A DNA stretch of 64,000 nucleotides from Stromatinia cepivora (lineage: Eukaryota; Ascomycota; Leotiomycetes; Helotiales; Sclerotiniaceae), in NCBI GenBank assembly GCA_014898415.1, contig RCTD01000007.1, positions 310,001 to 374,000 of the forward strand, read 5' to 3'. The notes beneath the pieces were generated by a model. The model did no database searches and was not told where the DNA came from. It saw only the letters and a program-made list of their open reading frames with translations. The translations under genes and the position numbers were made by a program. Below, piece after piece: positions 27,200 to 41,151 of the stretch; the stretch's first letter is position 1; each line of letters opens with the position of its first letter.

Positions 27200-30100
27200 A
27201 TTAAAAAAGAATCAGAAGTATTCGAATTTTTGTTTTATAAAATTCTTAATAAGTTCATTAATAATCATATTAATAATTGATAGATAGATTATATAAAAAT
27301 TCTTTTTTGAATATTCTTAATATAATTATATATTTTAGATATTTATATAATATAATTTTGTAATAATCCGTTCGTTTTCATCAATTATCAATCTGATCGT
27401 TTGTTGGTTGTTGTAAAAAATCGTTATAGACTTTTTCATTATTAAATTAATCTTTTTTAAAAAATATAGGGTTATTATAGTTTCTTTTAATATATATTCG
27501 ATTCCGAAAAGTTCTATTTCAATAATCGAAATGATTATAATGTTTTATTTGAATACTTTCTATATAATTAAACTATCGAAAAGGGATATAATATACCCTT
27601 AAAATAATCGATAAATATCTGGATCATCCACAAAAAAAGTATCTAAAAAAATAAAAAGTTATAATATTTGATCATCATTATATTGAATCATGAAATACTT
27701 TATATTCTATAGATATTATAAATAATGATCAATAGCTTTTATATAATCACTTAATAGATTAATTAAATAATGATTCAATTATAAAATAATAAATAATATA
27801 TTTACTCTTATAATGATTATAGTATATAATACTGAATCCATTTTTTCTTAATACATTTTTATAATATATACAAAAATTTAACCCTGATTTTTCTGAAATA
27901 CTATTATCGAAAATGATATACTTATTATCTCGTTTGTTGTTTTGAATTTCTTAATAATCTTCTTAATATATATATTATAGATTAGTTATAGTTTTTTCTT
28001 AAATCGATTATAAAGTATATATATACCTAAAAATTATTTAATATTTTCTAAATCTTATAGTTTATATATAGCTTTGATTCCCTTGATAATCTTTGTAATA
28101 ATTGATTCGTTTTTTTTATAATAAATAATCTGAATATTATCTACAAAGAAAAGAATTATAATAATATATTCTAAATTAATATATAAATATAGTTTCTTTT
28201 TGTATTATATCAATCCTAGTTTCTCGAATATCCAAATAAAATCCTTAAATCATATAATTGAAGAATCTTATAAATTATATAAAGCTCGATTGATTATAAC
28301 ATTTTTATTTGGAATCTTATATTTATCAAATAGATAATATATAATTAAAATACCGAAAGGATTATATAAAATATTAACAAAGATATTGATTATATTGTAT
28401 TATTTTATTTCGAGATTGTATTTAACGATAATTACTATTACGATTCGGAATAATCGGTTTGTTAATATAATGGTGTAAATAGTTTCAATAGTATTCTTAA
28501 TCTGGAGATCTTTTCGTATTATTAAATGTAAGTGGTAATAAATGATTAGACCTTAATTATTGTATTTATATATAAACATTTATTGAAAAGAGATTGGTTT
28601 TGTAGGTTCTGATTTAGAATCGATTTTATGTTAGGTTTTCTTTGCTTTAAGATTATTAACCTCAAAATCGTAATCCTATTTGAATCAATATCTTATTTGA
28701 TGATCTTTTAATTGATGGTAAAAATAAGATAACTTTGGAATTGCAAATGTATGAATTCGAGGAAATAATGTTGTCTGTAATCCATTGATTATAAACCAAA
28801 TAAAAGACAATAATGGTTTTGCTTCAATTCCAATAATAATTATATTGTGAATTATTATAAATTGAAAATACTTTTTTATATTGTTTATTCTTTGTTAATC
28901 AAATTAAAATATAAAATGAAAATTATTTAAATAAAATAAATTTATTAAATCTATTTTTTGAGATATAATAGTTTCTATATAAAATCCAATATTGAAATCA
29001 TTCCCTTGATAATATTGTTATATATATAATTGCTTTTATATATATATTGATTATTTTGGAATGTAAAAATCAGATGATTTTTGGAAAAGAAATGATTCCG
29101 AATAGTAATTGTATAATTGAAATTCAAATAGATTGATCTGAACCCTGAATATTTCAATCCTTATAATATGAGTTCTTTTAGGTATTTATTCGAGATTATA
29201 AATCCGTGAATCTTTTATAAATCGATCAAATAAATATATAGGGCATAATAATCTTTATAATAATTGGATTTCCTTTACAGAATACTCTAATTGATTATTC
29301 TAATATATATACTTCTTTTTGGAATATTGAAATTGATCGATTGAAGTAGTCTTTAAATCACTTTTGTATATACCATAAAAAACTTCGATAATATAATTAA
29401 TAAACTTATACTCTATAATCCTTATATCAATATATTCGATGAGATTGGGATCTGTATTATTATTATAAACATTTCCTTGAACAATATCAATATCTTTATT
29501 CATAAAATATAATTACTTTTCAATAAAAAAATCAATTTCTTCAATTTCTTTAATGGGAGGATTGATCAATATTTGTATATCTTTATTGTATATTTTATCT
29601 TTATTATCTGAAAGATTAAATAAATTGGATAATCCTAAATCGACTTTTTTATTCCTATTATTATTCTCCAGATCTACATTTTCCTCTGAGATCAGTTCAT
29701 TTGTAAATAATAAATTTGAAATACATTTAATAAATAAATCAAAGGTTTTTCGATCTGTAAAAATAAATAGATAAATGAAATCTTCATAATTATCCTCGTT
29801 TTGAATAATCATCCCATCCATTTCGATATGATTTTGTAGATTAAGGGCTTTAATAAATTACTTAAACTCTTCTATAATATAAATATCGATCATTTGATTA
29901 ATGGAATCTATACGATAAATGAATTCCTTATTGAACATTACATTTTAAATAATAATAACTCTATCAAGTTTGAATATCCATATATAGTAGATCAATATAT
30001 TTGGGATATAATCCATTAAATATTTAATATATACTTAAAAATTGATTTTGTATTATTTCTTATTAATTCTAATTTCTTTATTTTTATTCAAAAGATAAAT

Positions 30101-31900
30101 TTAGTATCCATACTTATAGATTTCATTTCAATTAAAATGGAAATCATTAGATATTTTCTTTATAAATAGGGGATTATCTTTGCAAAGATAATTACGAAAC
30201 CATGTATCGAGTATTTTATTAAACGATTTAAAGGATTTGATCTTCAAAGAATTTATATTATATAAATAAATAACAGCTTACATTATTTCCATTTACAATT
30301 TATTCGGTAAATTTATTGTGATCTATATTTTTATTTGTTTTGTAATTATTTCTTATCCTATACATTTTGATCCTTTATTAAATTCATATATATAAAATAG
30401 AAATAATTCGAATTTGATATCTTTTTACTTGATTCATTTTTCAAATAATATTGTTTCTATAATTTCAATAATAGATATATTATTATTTTATTTGATCGTT
30501 ATAATCGTTAGATCATATTTATAATGAACCCAGATTATAAAGTTTTGGATAATTACAAATACTTTATTATATATTTTGTAATAAATTGAATATAAAAAGA
30601 TTTTATTACAATATATTTCTTTGATTAATAAAAGCTATAATATATTATTATACCCTTTATTGAAATCAAAAAGATCCTATTGAATTTTATAGAAAAATTG
30701 AGATAATTGATGATCATTTAGAATACAAAAAATGATTTGCTTTATATAAATACAAATGTAATTAATATAATTAAAATAAATAATACCTTTTATTTTGATA
30801 TTTTGTATTACAAATACTAAATATTCAAAAACTTTTTTTTTTAAATATTTGGAGTATTTATATTATATTTCATTTATATCTTTTTTTAGAAAAGATAGAT
30901 TATAAGAATAATAAAATACTTTATTTATTTTTTTATTTATTATTGAATATATTATAAAAGAATTACTTATAAAAATAAATATAAAAATACTTGAATAAAT
31001 AGAAAATGATTTGTATTTTAAGAATATAAGATTTTCAGTATAAATATATTAAATAACTATTATATTATTTATATAATCTCCTTTACAAAAAGTACAATTA
31101 TATCCTAAAAATTATAGGCCAGCTTTTTCTAATCGAATTTTTGAAACGATATTGATATAAAAACCAAAGATGAATATTATATCGTTCAAGATCAGATCAT
31201 TATTAGGGTAACCTTTTCTTTTGATGATCCTTTTGATAATACAAACCTTATATTCTAAAACTTGAAAACTGGAAGTATCTATTTCTATAAAATCATTAGG
31301 ATCGAATGATCGATATCGATAATTATCCAATAGAGATATATTGTTTACAATATATATAATATCACAATTATCGAATAAAGTATTATTGAATAGATAATAT
31401 ACTTTTATTATTATAGAGTATACCCCTAATTGATTATATCGAATATTTAAAATAACAATATTAATTGAAAATCCTAAAAGATCAATAAAACTTTTTATTC
31501 ATTTCTTTTTGATTCAATTAAAATGAAATTACTTCTATAAATACAATTTTGCTCGATTCCTAATTACTTGTAATTCATTTTTATTGAATACTTTTTTGAA
31601 TAATGAATTGATCCTTCTAATAAACGTTAACTTTATGGCTTTATAATTATAAATAATATAATTATAATCAATTCTATTATTCCATTTAGATTCGATTTTA
31701 TAAGGATATTCCCAGATCTTTTTAATCTCCTAATTACTTTTAGAATTGATATTCTTTTTATTCTTTTTAAACTTTTTATCATTTTAAAAAAAAATAAATA
31801 TAAAATATATTTCTCTTTTAATTTTTAAAGAAATAGAATTTTAAAAGATTAATTCTTCAAAAATGTTTCCGAATTGTTTGAATAAAAGATTGAATAATCC
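27200..31900 (-). pseudogene. Copia gag-pol remnant of E1
   Basis: Same order as in E2, shifted by about 7.39 kb. The frame at 31112-31330 carries the post-protease block FDPNDFIE and the NDIIFIFGFY region (family form near VPGF). Integrase C-terminal and linker fragments are open at 29513-29821 and 29300-29503. The RT region lies around 28000-28300. Stops occur throughout; not functional. Confidence 0.75.
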
Positions 31901-33491
31901 AAATTGATTATTTATTTCGATTTATATAATTATAATATTTACTTAAATTAAAAGTATCCTAATATTAACAACTTATAGAAAAATATTAATAACGATTTCA
32001 TCCTATACCTTAATAATTTTATATACAAAAACTTTGATATAAACTATAATCCAATCCCTATATTATTTAATAAAATCGGTTTTACTAAACAAAGCTTATA
32101 TTAAAACAGACCAGTATTTTTATAATACTATAAACTTGATAATAATTATTATAAATACAAATTTCTTTTTGAATATATTGATAATTATCTTAAATAAAAG
32201 AACTATAATATCCTAATTGAAAATGGATAATTTCATAAAATGTATTTGATCAATTGACAATTCAATTCATTTGTAAATATCCTGAAAAGCTTTATAATTC
32301 TGTATATATTCTTATTATCGATATCGATATTTATCACTGGATAGTATGATTACAGAGCACTTTCAGGGATCGGGGAATAGATGGTACATATGATTGGTAG
32401 AGTAAAGGAATTGAATGATTTGCCCTTGATTATATGAATCAAGAGCTGTATATATAGAATAAATAAATGGTTATTTAGCTGATATATATTTTAATTAGGC
32501 TAGATCTTTGTTTATTAGGATATCAGGATCATTTTATCAATTGGTAGATTGGTAAAGGCTAGTGGATCCTTTATTCTGATTGGAAAGTATACGCTTTGAT
32601 CCTTTATAGGATACAGGGGATCACAAGGCTTTCCGTGACACACCCTCTAGATCGAAAGGCGATTTGAAATAAATGGAAAGGTATAGAAAATAGCAATTTA
32701 TATGATTCGTGAATGAATATGTGAAACGATTATAGGCAGATATCAACAAAGAAGTGGTATAATATATAAATCTGAAATAATCTTAATACCCTTGGAATAG
32801 AGAAGAATTTGATTATATATAAATCGCAAATTTCTTTTGATATTAAATTTGCTATCTGCGATATTCTTCGAAATCAAGATTTTGAACAATAAAAAGAAAG
32901 TTTTCTGTTGGGAAAATATAGATGAATAATCGATTCTACAGTATAACAATTAAAAATATATATAATTGCTAGATTATAATGTATTGATTGTAATAACGAA
33001 GTAAAATGAATGAATTTTTAAAGATATATAAATCCCCTCTTCGTATTCTCATTTTTGTTTTTAATCAAATTCTTATTAATCATTATTATACTTAAAATTT
33101 CGGGGTTTAAGAAAGCTAAACAAACGAATCTCAATTGTATTAAGTAAATGGTAATTAAGAAAAAAGCTTTGAGAGAATCGAATACAAAAGAAAATCCTAA
33201 TATTCTTTTGAAGAATTAACAAATCGAACAAAAAGAATTAATGAATCTAGTACAAATAATGAATCAAGATATTGATCTTTAGGAGTATAATTTAATTAAA
33301 TCTGTTTCTAGAATGATATACAATTATTTATTTCAGAAATTGCTCCTTTTTATTAAAGGAATTATTGTTCATTATAATCAATTGCTTGTTATAAATTCAG
33401 ATAATAATTTGGAGATAAATTTCATTTTTGAATTTTATTATATAATTGAAAGATTTTATTAATCCTGTATTTGTAATTATCGAAGCAAGGA

Positions 33492-33941
33492 TTGCTTAAT
33501 AAAGAAAAGAAAAGAAAAAAAGTTTCTTTATCTAATAATAATAATCTATTCGATCCTTTGGTATTAGGTTTTTCGGATAATGAATTAGATAAAGAAAAGA
33601 AAGAAAAAAGATTATCGAAAATTACTAATTCTTTAATCAAAACAAAAGATAAAAGAAATCATAAAAAAAGAAACAATCATTCATATATTCGATATATAAA
33701 ATCGTTAATCATTAGAAGATATAATTTCCACAACGAATATTTTATTGATTCTTTCAAATCAAATAATTATTGGTATTGGAATTATAATATTCATCCATAT
33801 ACTCCCTTACCAGTTTTTTTTTATTTTCTAGTAAATTATTATATCATTGTTCATCAGCAAAATTCAAAAATAAATTCTTCGTTTATTCTCTATCTTTATA
33901 ATATACTAATCATTGATTGTATAATTCAAATAAGGATATAG
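33492..33941 (+). CDS. Antisense ORF of copia element E2, unknown protein
   Basis: 149-residue open frame on the strand opposite to the retrotransposon, in the extra 2 kb between RNase H and the 3' LTR. The N-terminal third is lysine-rich and charged (KEKKEKRLSKI). The middle has YIRYIKSLIIRRYNFHNEY and an aromatic YWYWNYN block. The C-terminus is hydrophobic and could hold one or two membrane segments (PVFFYFLVNYYIIV). A homologous but stop-bearing frame sits at the same place in E1. Upstream, about 33170-33480, a second plus frame is also alike between the copies, so the original gene may have been about 300 residues, now frameshifted or spliced. The listed start is arbitrary. I recognise no family. 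An AT-rich antisense artefact remains possible. Confidence 0.4.
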   Translation: MLNKEKKRKKVSLSNNNNLFDPLVLGFSDNELDKEKKEKRLSKITNSLIKTKDKRNHKKRNNHSYIRYIKSLIIRRYNFHNEYFIDSFKSNNYWYWNYNIHPYTPLPVFFYFLVNYYIIVHQQNSKINSSFILYLYNILIIDCIIQIRI

Positions 33942-34599
33942 AATTACGATAAAAATAATACTAAAGATCGAAAAGAAAAAAGAAGTTATTCTTTCGTTTC
34001 TATATTATTGTTCCTCTTTTCTTCACTATATTACTTATTAGAATCCTCGAAAGATTAAACGAAAGAAGTATATTATGATTTCGAAGAATGATAATAAAGA
34101 TAAAAAAGAAAGAATAATGAAAAAGAAAAAAAGAAAAAAATAGATAATATATTCAAAGAAAAAGGAAAGAAAAGATAATCCTTTGATTTCTATAATATCG
34201 ATAATATCAATAATTCCGGTTACTTCAATTGTTCTTTATTCCTTGATTATTATAAATAATCTAAAAACTTTTTTATTTGAATTTCAAATTATTAAATTTA
34301 GAAAGAAACTTATTTTTCTTTAAAGATAAAAAAATGAAAAGTAAAAAAGTGATCAACTTTAATTGTTCTTTGTTTTTCAATAGATATAAAGTATACAAAT
34401 TGAAATGTATTATAAAAAAGTATAATAATCTAAAATACTAAATAGGATTCATTTTATCTATATTAAAAAGAAGAATTATAAACTCCAAATTATCGTTATT
34501 TAAGCTTTATAATCCAGATTATCATTATTCAAGTTCTATAATTATTGTTATTCAAACTTTATAATTCTATTGTTTATATTTTATAAATTGAAAAAGAAT

Positions 34600-37500
34600 C
34601 GAAAGTATTCGAATTTTTGTCTTGTAAGATTCTTGATGAATCTATCAATAATCATATCAATGATCAATAAATAGATTATATAAAAGTTCCCTTTTGAATA
34701 TTCTTAATATAATTATATATTTTGGATATCTATATAATATAATTTCATAATGATCTATTTGTTTTTATCAATTATCAATCTAATCATTTATTGATTATCA
34801 CAGAAGATTATTACAGACTTTTTCATTACTAAATCAATTTCTTTTAAGAAATATAGGATTGCTATAATTTCTTTTAATATACATTCAACTTCGAGAAACT
34901 CTGTTTCAGTAATCGAAGTGATTATAATGTTTTATTTGAATACTTTTTATATAATTAAGTTATCGAAAAGGGATATAATATATCTTTGGGATAATCAATG
35001 AATATCTGGATTATTCATAAAAAAAGTATTTGAGAAGATAAGAAATTATAGTATTTGATTATTATTATATTGGATTACAAAATATTTTATATTCTATAAA
35101 TATTACAAACAATAATCAATAACTTTTATATAATTACTTAATAAATTGATCAAATAATAGTTCAATTGCAAAATAACAAATAATATATCCGCTTTTATAA
35201 TAATTGCAATATATAATATTGAATCCATTTTCTCTTGATATATTTTTATAATATATACAGAAGTTTGATCCTGATTTTTCCGAAATATTATTATCAAGAA
35301 CGATATATTTGCTGTTCTATTTGTTGCTTTGAATTTCTTAGTAATCTTTTTAATATATATATTATAAACTAATTATAGCTTTTTTTTGAATCAATCATAA
35401 AGTATATATATACCTAGAAACCATTTAATGTTTTCTAGGTCTTGTAATTCATATACAGCTTTGATTCCTTTGGTGATCTTTATAACAACTGATTCGTTTT
35501 TTTTATAATAAATAATTTGAATATTATTTATAAAGAAAAGAATTATAATGATATATTCTAAATTAATATATAAATACAATTCCTTTTTGTATTATACCAA
35601 TCCTAGTTTCTTGAATATCCGAATGAAATCCCTAAACTATATAATTAGGGAATTTTGTAGATTATACAAAACTCGATCGATTATGATATTTTTGTTTGGG
35701 ATTTTGTATCTATTAAATAGATAATATACAATTAAGGTACCAGAAAAATTGCATAGAATATTAATAAAAATGTTGATTATATTGTATTGCTTTGTTTCGA
35801 AATTATATTTAATAATAATTGCTATTACGATTCAGAATAATCGATTTATTAATATAATGGCGTAAATAATCTTAATAGTACTTTTAATTTGAAGATCTCC
35901 TTATACTATTAAATATAAATAACAATAAATAATTAAACCTTGATCATTATATTTATATATAAACACCCATTAAAAAAGGATCGGTTTTATAGATTCCGAT
36001 CCAGAATCGATTTCATATCAGGTTTTCCTCACTTTAAGATTATTAATCTTAAAATCGCAATCCTATTTGAATTAATATCCCATTTGATAATCTTCTAATT
36101 AGTAATAAAAACAAAGTAACTTTGGAATTATAAATATATGAATTCGAGGAAGTAATATTGTTTATAATCCATTGATTATAGATCAAATAGAAGGTAATAA
36201 TAGTTTTGTTTTAATTCCAGTGGTGATTATATTATGAATTATCACAAATTGAGAACATTCCTCTATATCATCCATTCCTTACTGATCAGATCAGAATATA
36301 GAATGAAAATTGTTTAAACAAAGTAAACCCATTGAGTCTATCCTTTAAGATATAATAATTCCTATATAGGATCCAATATTGGAATCGCTCCCTTGATAAT
36401 ATTATTATATATACAATTGCCTTTGTATATATACTGATTGCTTTGGGATACAAAAGCCAGATGATTTCTAGAAAAGAGATGATTCCGAATAGTAATCATA
36501 TAATTAAAACTCAAATGAATTAATTTAAACCCTAAATATTTCAATCCTTATAATACGAATTTTTTTAGATATCTATTCAAGATTATAAATCCGCGAGTTT
36601 TTTATAAATCGATTAAATAAATATATAAAGTATAATAATCTTTGTAATGATTAGATTTCTTCTATAAAATATTTTAATTGATTATTTTAATATATATACT
36701 TCCTTTTAGAATATTGAGATTGATTAATTGAAACAATCTCTAAATCATTTTTGTATATACTATAAAGAATTTCAATAGTACGATTAATAGGCTTATATTT
36801 CATAATTCTTATATTAATATATTCAATAAAATCGGAATCTATATTATTATTACAAATATTTCCTTGAACAATATTAACATCTTTATCCATAAGATATAAT
36901 TGCTTTTTAATAAAAGAATCGATTTCTTCAGTTTTTTCAATGAAAAAATTGATCAATATTTATATATCTTTATTATATATCTTATCCTTATTATTTAAAA
37001 GATTAAATAAATTGAATAATCCTAAATCGATTTCTTTATTTCTATTATTATCCTTCAGATCTATATTTTCCCCTAAAATTAATTCGTTTATAAACAATAA
37101 ATCTGAAATATACTTAATAAATGAATTAAGGACTTTTCGATCTATGAAAATAGATAGATAAATAAAATCTTTATAATTATCCTTATTTTGAATAATTATC
37201 CCATTTATTTCGATATGATTTTATAAATCAAAGATTTTAATAAATTATTTAAACTTTTTTATAATATGAATATCGATTATTCGATTAATGGAATCTATAC
37301 AATAAATGAATTCCTTATTGAATATTACATTTCGAATAATAATAATTTTATCGAATTTGGGTATCTATATATAATAAATCAATATATCTAAGATATAATC
37401 TATTAAATATTTAATATATACTTAAAGATTGATTTTGTACCATTTCCTATTAATTCCAATTTCTTTGTTTTTATTCAAAAAGTAAATTCGGCATCTATAC

Positions 37501-39700
37501 CTATAGATTCCATTTCAATTAAAACAAAGATCGTTAGATATTTTCTTTACAAATAAAGAATTATCTTTGTAAAGATAATTACAGAATTATATATTAAATA
37601 CTTTATTAAACGATTTAAAGGATTTAATTTTCAAAGGATTTATATTATATAAATAAATAACAATTTGTATTATTTCCATCTATAATTTATCCGATAAATC
37701 CATTATAATCTATATTTTTATCTATTTTGTAACTATTTCTTATTCTATATATTCTGATCCTTTATTAAATTCATATATATAAAATAAAGATAGCTCGAAT
37801 TCAATGCTTTTTTATTTAATCCATTTCTCAAATAACATTACTTTTATAATTCCAATGATAAATATATTATTATCCTATTTGATCGTTATGATTGTTAAAC
37901 TATACTTACAATAAATCTAGACTACAAAGTTTTGGATAATTGTAAATACTTTGTTATATATTTTATAATAAATTGAATATAAAAAGATTTTACTATAATA
38001 TATTTCTTTGATCAATAAAAGCTATAATACATTATTATACCCTTTATCGAAATCAAAAAGATTCCATTGAATTTTGTAGAAGGATCGAGATAACTGGCGA
38101 TCATTTGGAATACGAAAAATGATTTGCTTTGCATAAATACAAGCACAATCGGCGTAATTGAAACGAATAATACCTTTTATTTTGATGTTTTGTATTACAA
38201 ATATTAAATGTTCAAAAGCTTCCTTTTCCAGATACCTAGAGCGTTTATACTACATTTCATTTGTATTTTCTTTTAGAAAAGATAGATTACAAGAACAATA
38301 AAATACTTTGTTTATTTTTCTGTTCATTATTGGATATATTATAGAAGGGTTATTTACGGGAATAAATAAAAAAGTATTTGAATAAATAGAAAATAATTTG
38401 TGTTCTAAGAATACAAGATTTTCAGTATAAATATATTGAATAACTACTATATTATTTATATAATCTCCTTTACAAAAAGTATAATTATATTTTAAGAATC
38501 ATAAGTCAGCTTTCTTCAATCAAGTCTTCAAGATAATATTAATATAAAAACCAAAAATAAATATTATATTATTCAAAATTAGATTATTATTAGGATAACT
38601 TTCTTTCTTAATGATTTCTTTGATAATACAAACTTTATGTTTTAGGATTTGGAAACTGGAAATATTTGTTTTTATAAGATCATTAAAATCGGATAATCGA
38701 TATCGATGATCATCCAATAAAGATATATTATTTATAATATATATAATATTACAATTATCGAACAAAATACTATTGAATAAATAATATATTCTCATTATTA
38801 TAAAATATATCCCTAATTGATTATATCAAGTATCCAAAATAACAATATTGATTGAAGATCCTGAAAGATCAATAGAACTTTTTATCCATTTCCTTTTGAT
38901 CCAATTAAAATGAAATTACTTCTATAAATACAATTTTGCTTGATTTCTAATTGCTTATAGTTTATTTTCATTGAATACTCTTTTGAGCAATGGATTAATC
39001 TTTTCGGTAAACGTTAACTTTATGGTTTTGCAATTGTAAGTAGTATGATTATAATCAATTCTATTATTCTATTTAGATTCAATTCTACAAAAATATTCCC
39101 AGATCTTCTTGATCCTTTGATTGCTTCTAAAATTAATATTCTTTTTATTCTTTTTAAACTTTTTATCATTTTGAAAAAAAATAAATATAGAATATATTCC
39201 TTCTTTAGTTTTTAAAGAAATAGAATCCTAAAAAATTAATCCTTTAAAAATATCTCCAAATTGCTTAAATAAAAAATTAGATAATCCGAACTGATTATTC
39301 ATCTCGATCTGTATAATCATAATATTTACCCAGATTGAAAGCATTCTAATACCAACAACTTATAGAAAAATATTGATAACGATTTTATCCTGTACTTTAA
39401 TAATCTTGTATACAAAAGCTTTAATATAGATTATAATCTAATCCCTATATTATTTAACAAAATCAATTCTGCTGAACAAGATTTGCGTTAAAATAGACCA
39501 ATATTCTTATAGTATTGCGAATTTAATAATAGTTATTATAGATATAAACTTCTTTTTGAATATATTGATAATTATTTTAAATGAAAGAATTATAATATTT
39601 TGATTAAGAATGGATAACTTTATAAAATGTATTTGATCAATTAACGATTCGATTCATTTATAAATATCCCGAAAAGCTTTGTAATTCTGTATATATTCTT
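34600..39700 (-). pseudogene. Copia gag-pol remnant of E2
   Basis: Ty1/copia order on the minus strand, in fragments. A post-protease frame lies at 38520-38795 (NNIIFIFGFY). The integrase end carries IPKFDKIIIIRNV (about 37320-37370; family form near W-x-P-K, TRDV). The RT active site is read as FFINNI at about 35520-35545, where the family has V-D-D, followed by ELQDLENIKWFLGI, a strong copia signature (35391-35579). The RNase H side has YQEKMDSILYIAIIIKADI (35103-35297). D-to-N changes and stops mark RIP; the element cannot encode an active polyprotein as it stands. Confidence 0.85.
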
Positions 39701-41151
39701 ATTATCGGTATTGATATTCCAATTGGAGAAAAACAAACTCGGAAGAAATTTCTTGAAAGATAATTAGGAATGAAGTAATGAATCTATTAGAAATAGATCC
39801 CGATATATTACTATCAGAATCTTTCATCTTTATATCTTCATTAGTATTTTCTCTGGATTGGATTGTTATAAGATATTCCGAGAATTCCTTTTGATATTGA
39901 ATTTGTTTTTTTTGATTATATTTAATTTGGAAATCGATAACAGAAGGTAAAATAAATGATTTGATTGAAAGTTAATCGATCTGAATATAGATAAATTCAT
40001 TTATTAGATCAGAGTTTAGAATGGATATAATTGATATAAAAACAAATGGATCGTTTTCTGGATTGATTGAATTCCAGATTCCTTGAACTTGATATTTATT
40101 TTTCAAGTGTAGATATCACTTCGATTATTAAGTATAGATTATAAGAAAAAGATTATTTTGATCTTTTGCTATATTGAATAAAGGTAATTGAATTGATATA
40201 AATATTGAATTATAAATAAAATAAAAATGATATTTTAAGAATAATCCCTTGAATACTTAATAATCATTGGATAAAAAGTTATATAGATTTAAAAGCTACT
40301 GGATTTATAACTATCACTGGATAATATGATTACAAAGCACTTTCAGAGATCGGGGAATAAATAATATATATGATTGATAAAGTAAAGGAATTGAATGATT
40401 TACCTTTGATTATATGAATCAAAAGCTGTATATATAGAATAAATAAATGGTTATTTAGCCGATATACACCTTAATTAGATTAGATTTCTGTTTACTAGGA
40501 TATCAGGATCACTTTATCAATTGGTAGATTGGTAAGGGCTAGTAGATCCTTCATTCCGATTGGAAAGCATACGCTTTGATCCTTCGTAGGATACAGGGGA
40601 TCACAGGGCTTTCCGTGACAATATTCCAATTGAAGAAAGGTAAGCTCGAAAAAGATTTTTTGGAAAATAATTAAAAATGAAATAATGAATCTACGAGAAA
40701 TAAATCCCGATATATTATTATCAGAATCTTTCATTTTTATATCTCCATTAATATCTTCCCTGGATTAAATCATTACAAGATATTCCGAGAATTCCTTTTG
40801 ATATTGAATTTGTTTCTTTTGATTATATTTAATTTGAAGATCGATAATGGAAAATAAAATAGATGATTTGATTAAAAACTAATCAATTTAAATACGAATA
40901 AATTCATTTATCAAATCAAAACTTGGAGTGGATATAGCTGATATAGAAACAAACAGATCGTTTTCTGGATTGATTGAATCCCAGATTCCTTGAATTTGAT
41001 ATTTATTTTTTAAATATAGATATTATTCTGATCATTGAATATGGATTATAAAAAGAAGATCATTTTGATCTTTTATTATATTGAATAAAGATAACTAAAT
41101 TGATATGAATATTGAATTATAAATGAAATAGGAATGATATTTTAAGAATAA

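Larger units (their letters stand above)
32332..40620 (-). mobile_element. Element E2, Ty1/copia, inserted in E1
   Basis: Complete 8,289-bp element with 309-bp LTRs at 32332-32640 and 40312-40620 and a perfect duplication ATATT (32327-32331 and 40621-40625). The flanks are E1 sequence: the E1 leader that should follow 32331 resumes at 40621 and matches the E2 leader at 39714-40311. Orientation is the same as E1. E2 is less altered by RIP than E1 at the compared sites (for example its 3' LTR still ends CCGTGACA), consistent with later insertion. Confidence 0.95.

Noticed and set aside
24938..40620. Tandem array of copia elements sharing an LTR through unequal crossover
   Set aside because: The ATATT duplication and the E1 leader resuming after E2 show a simple nested insertion.
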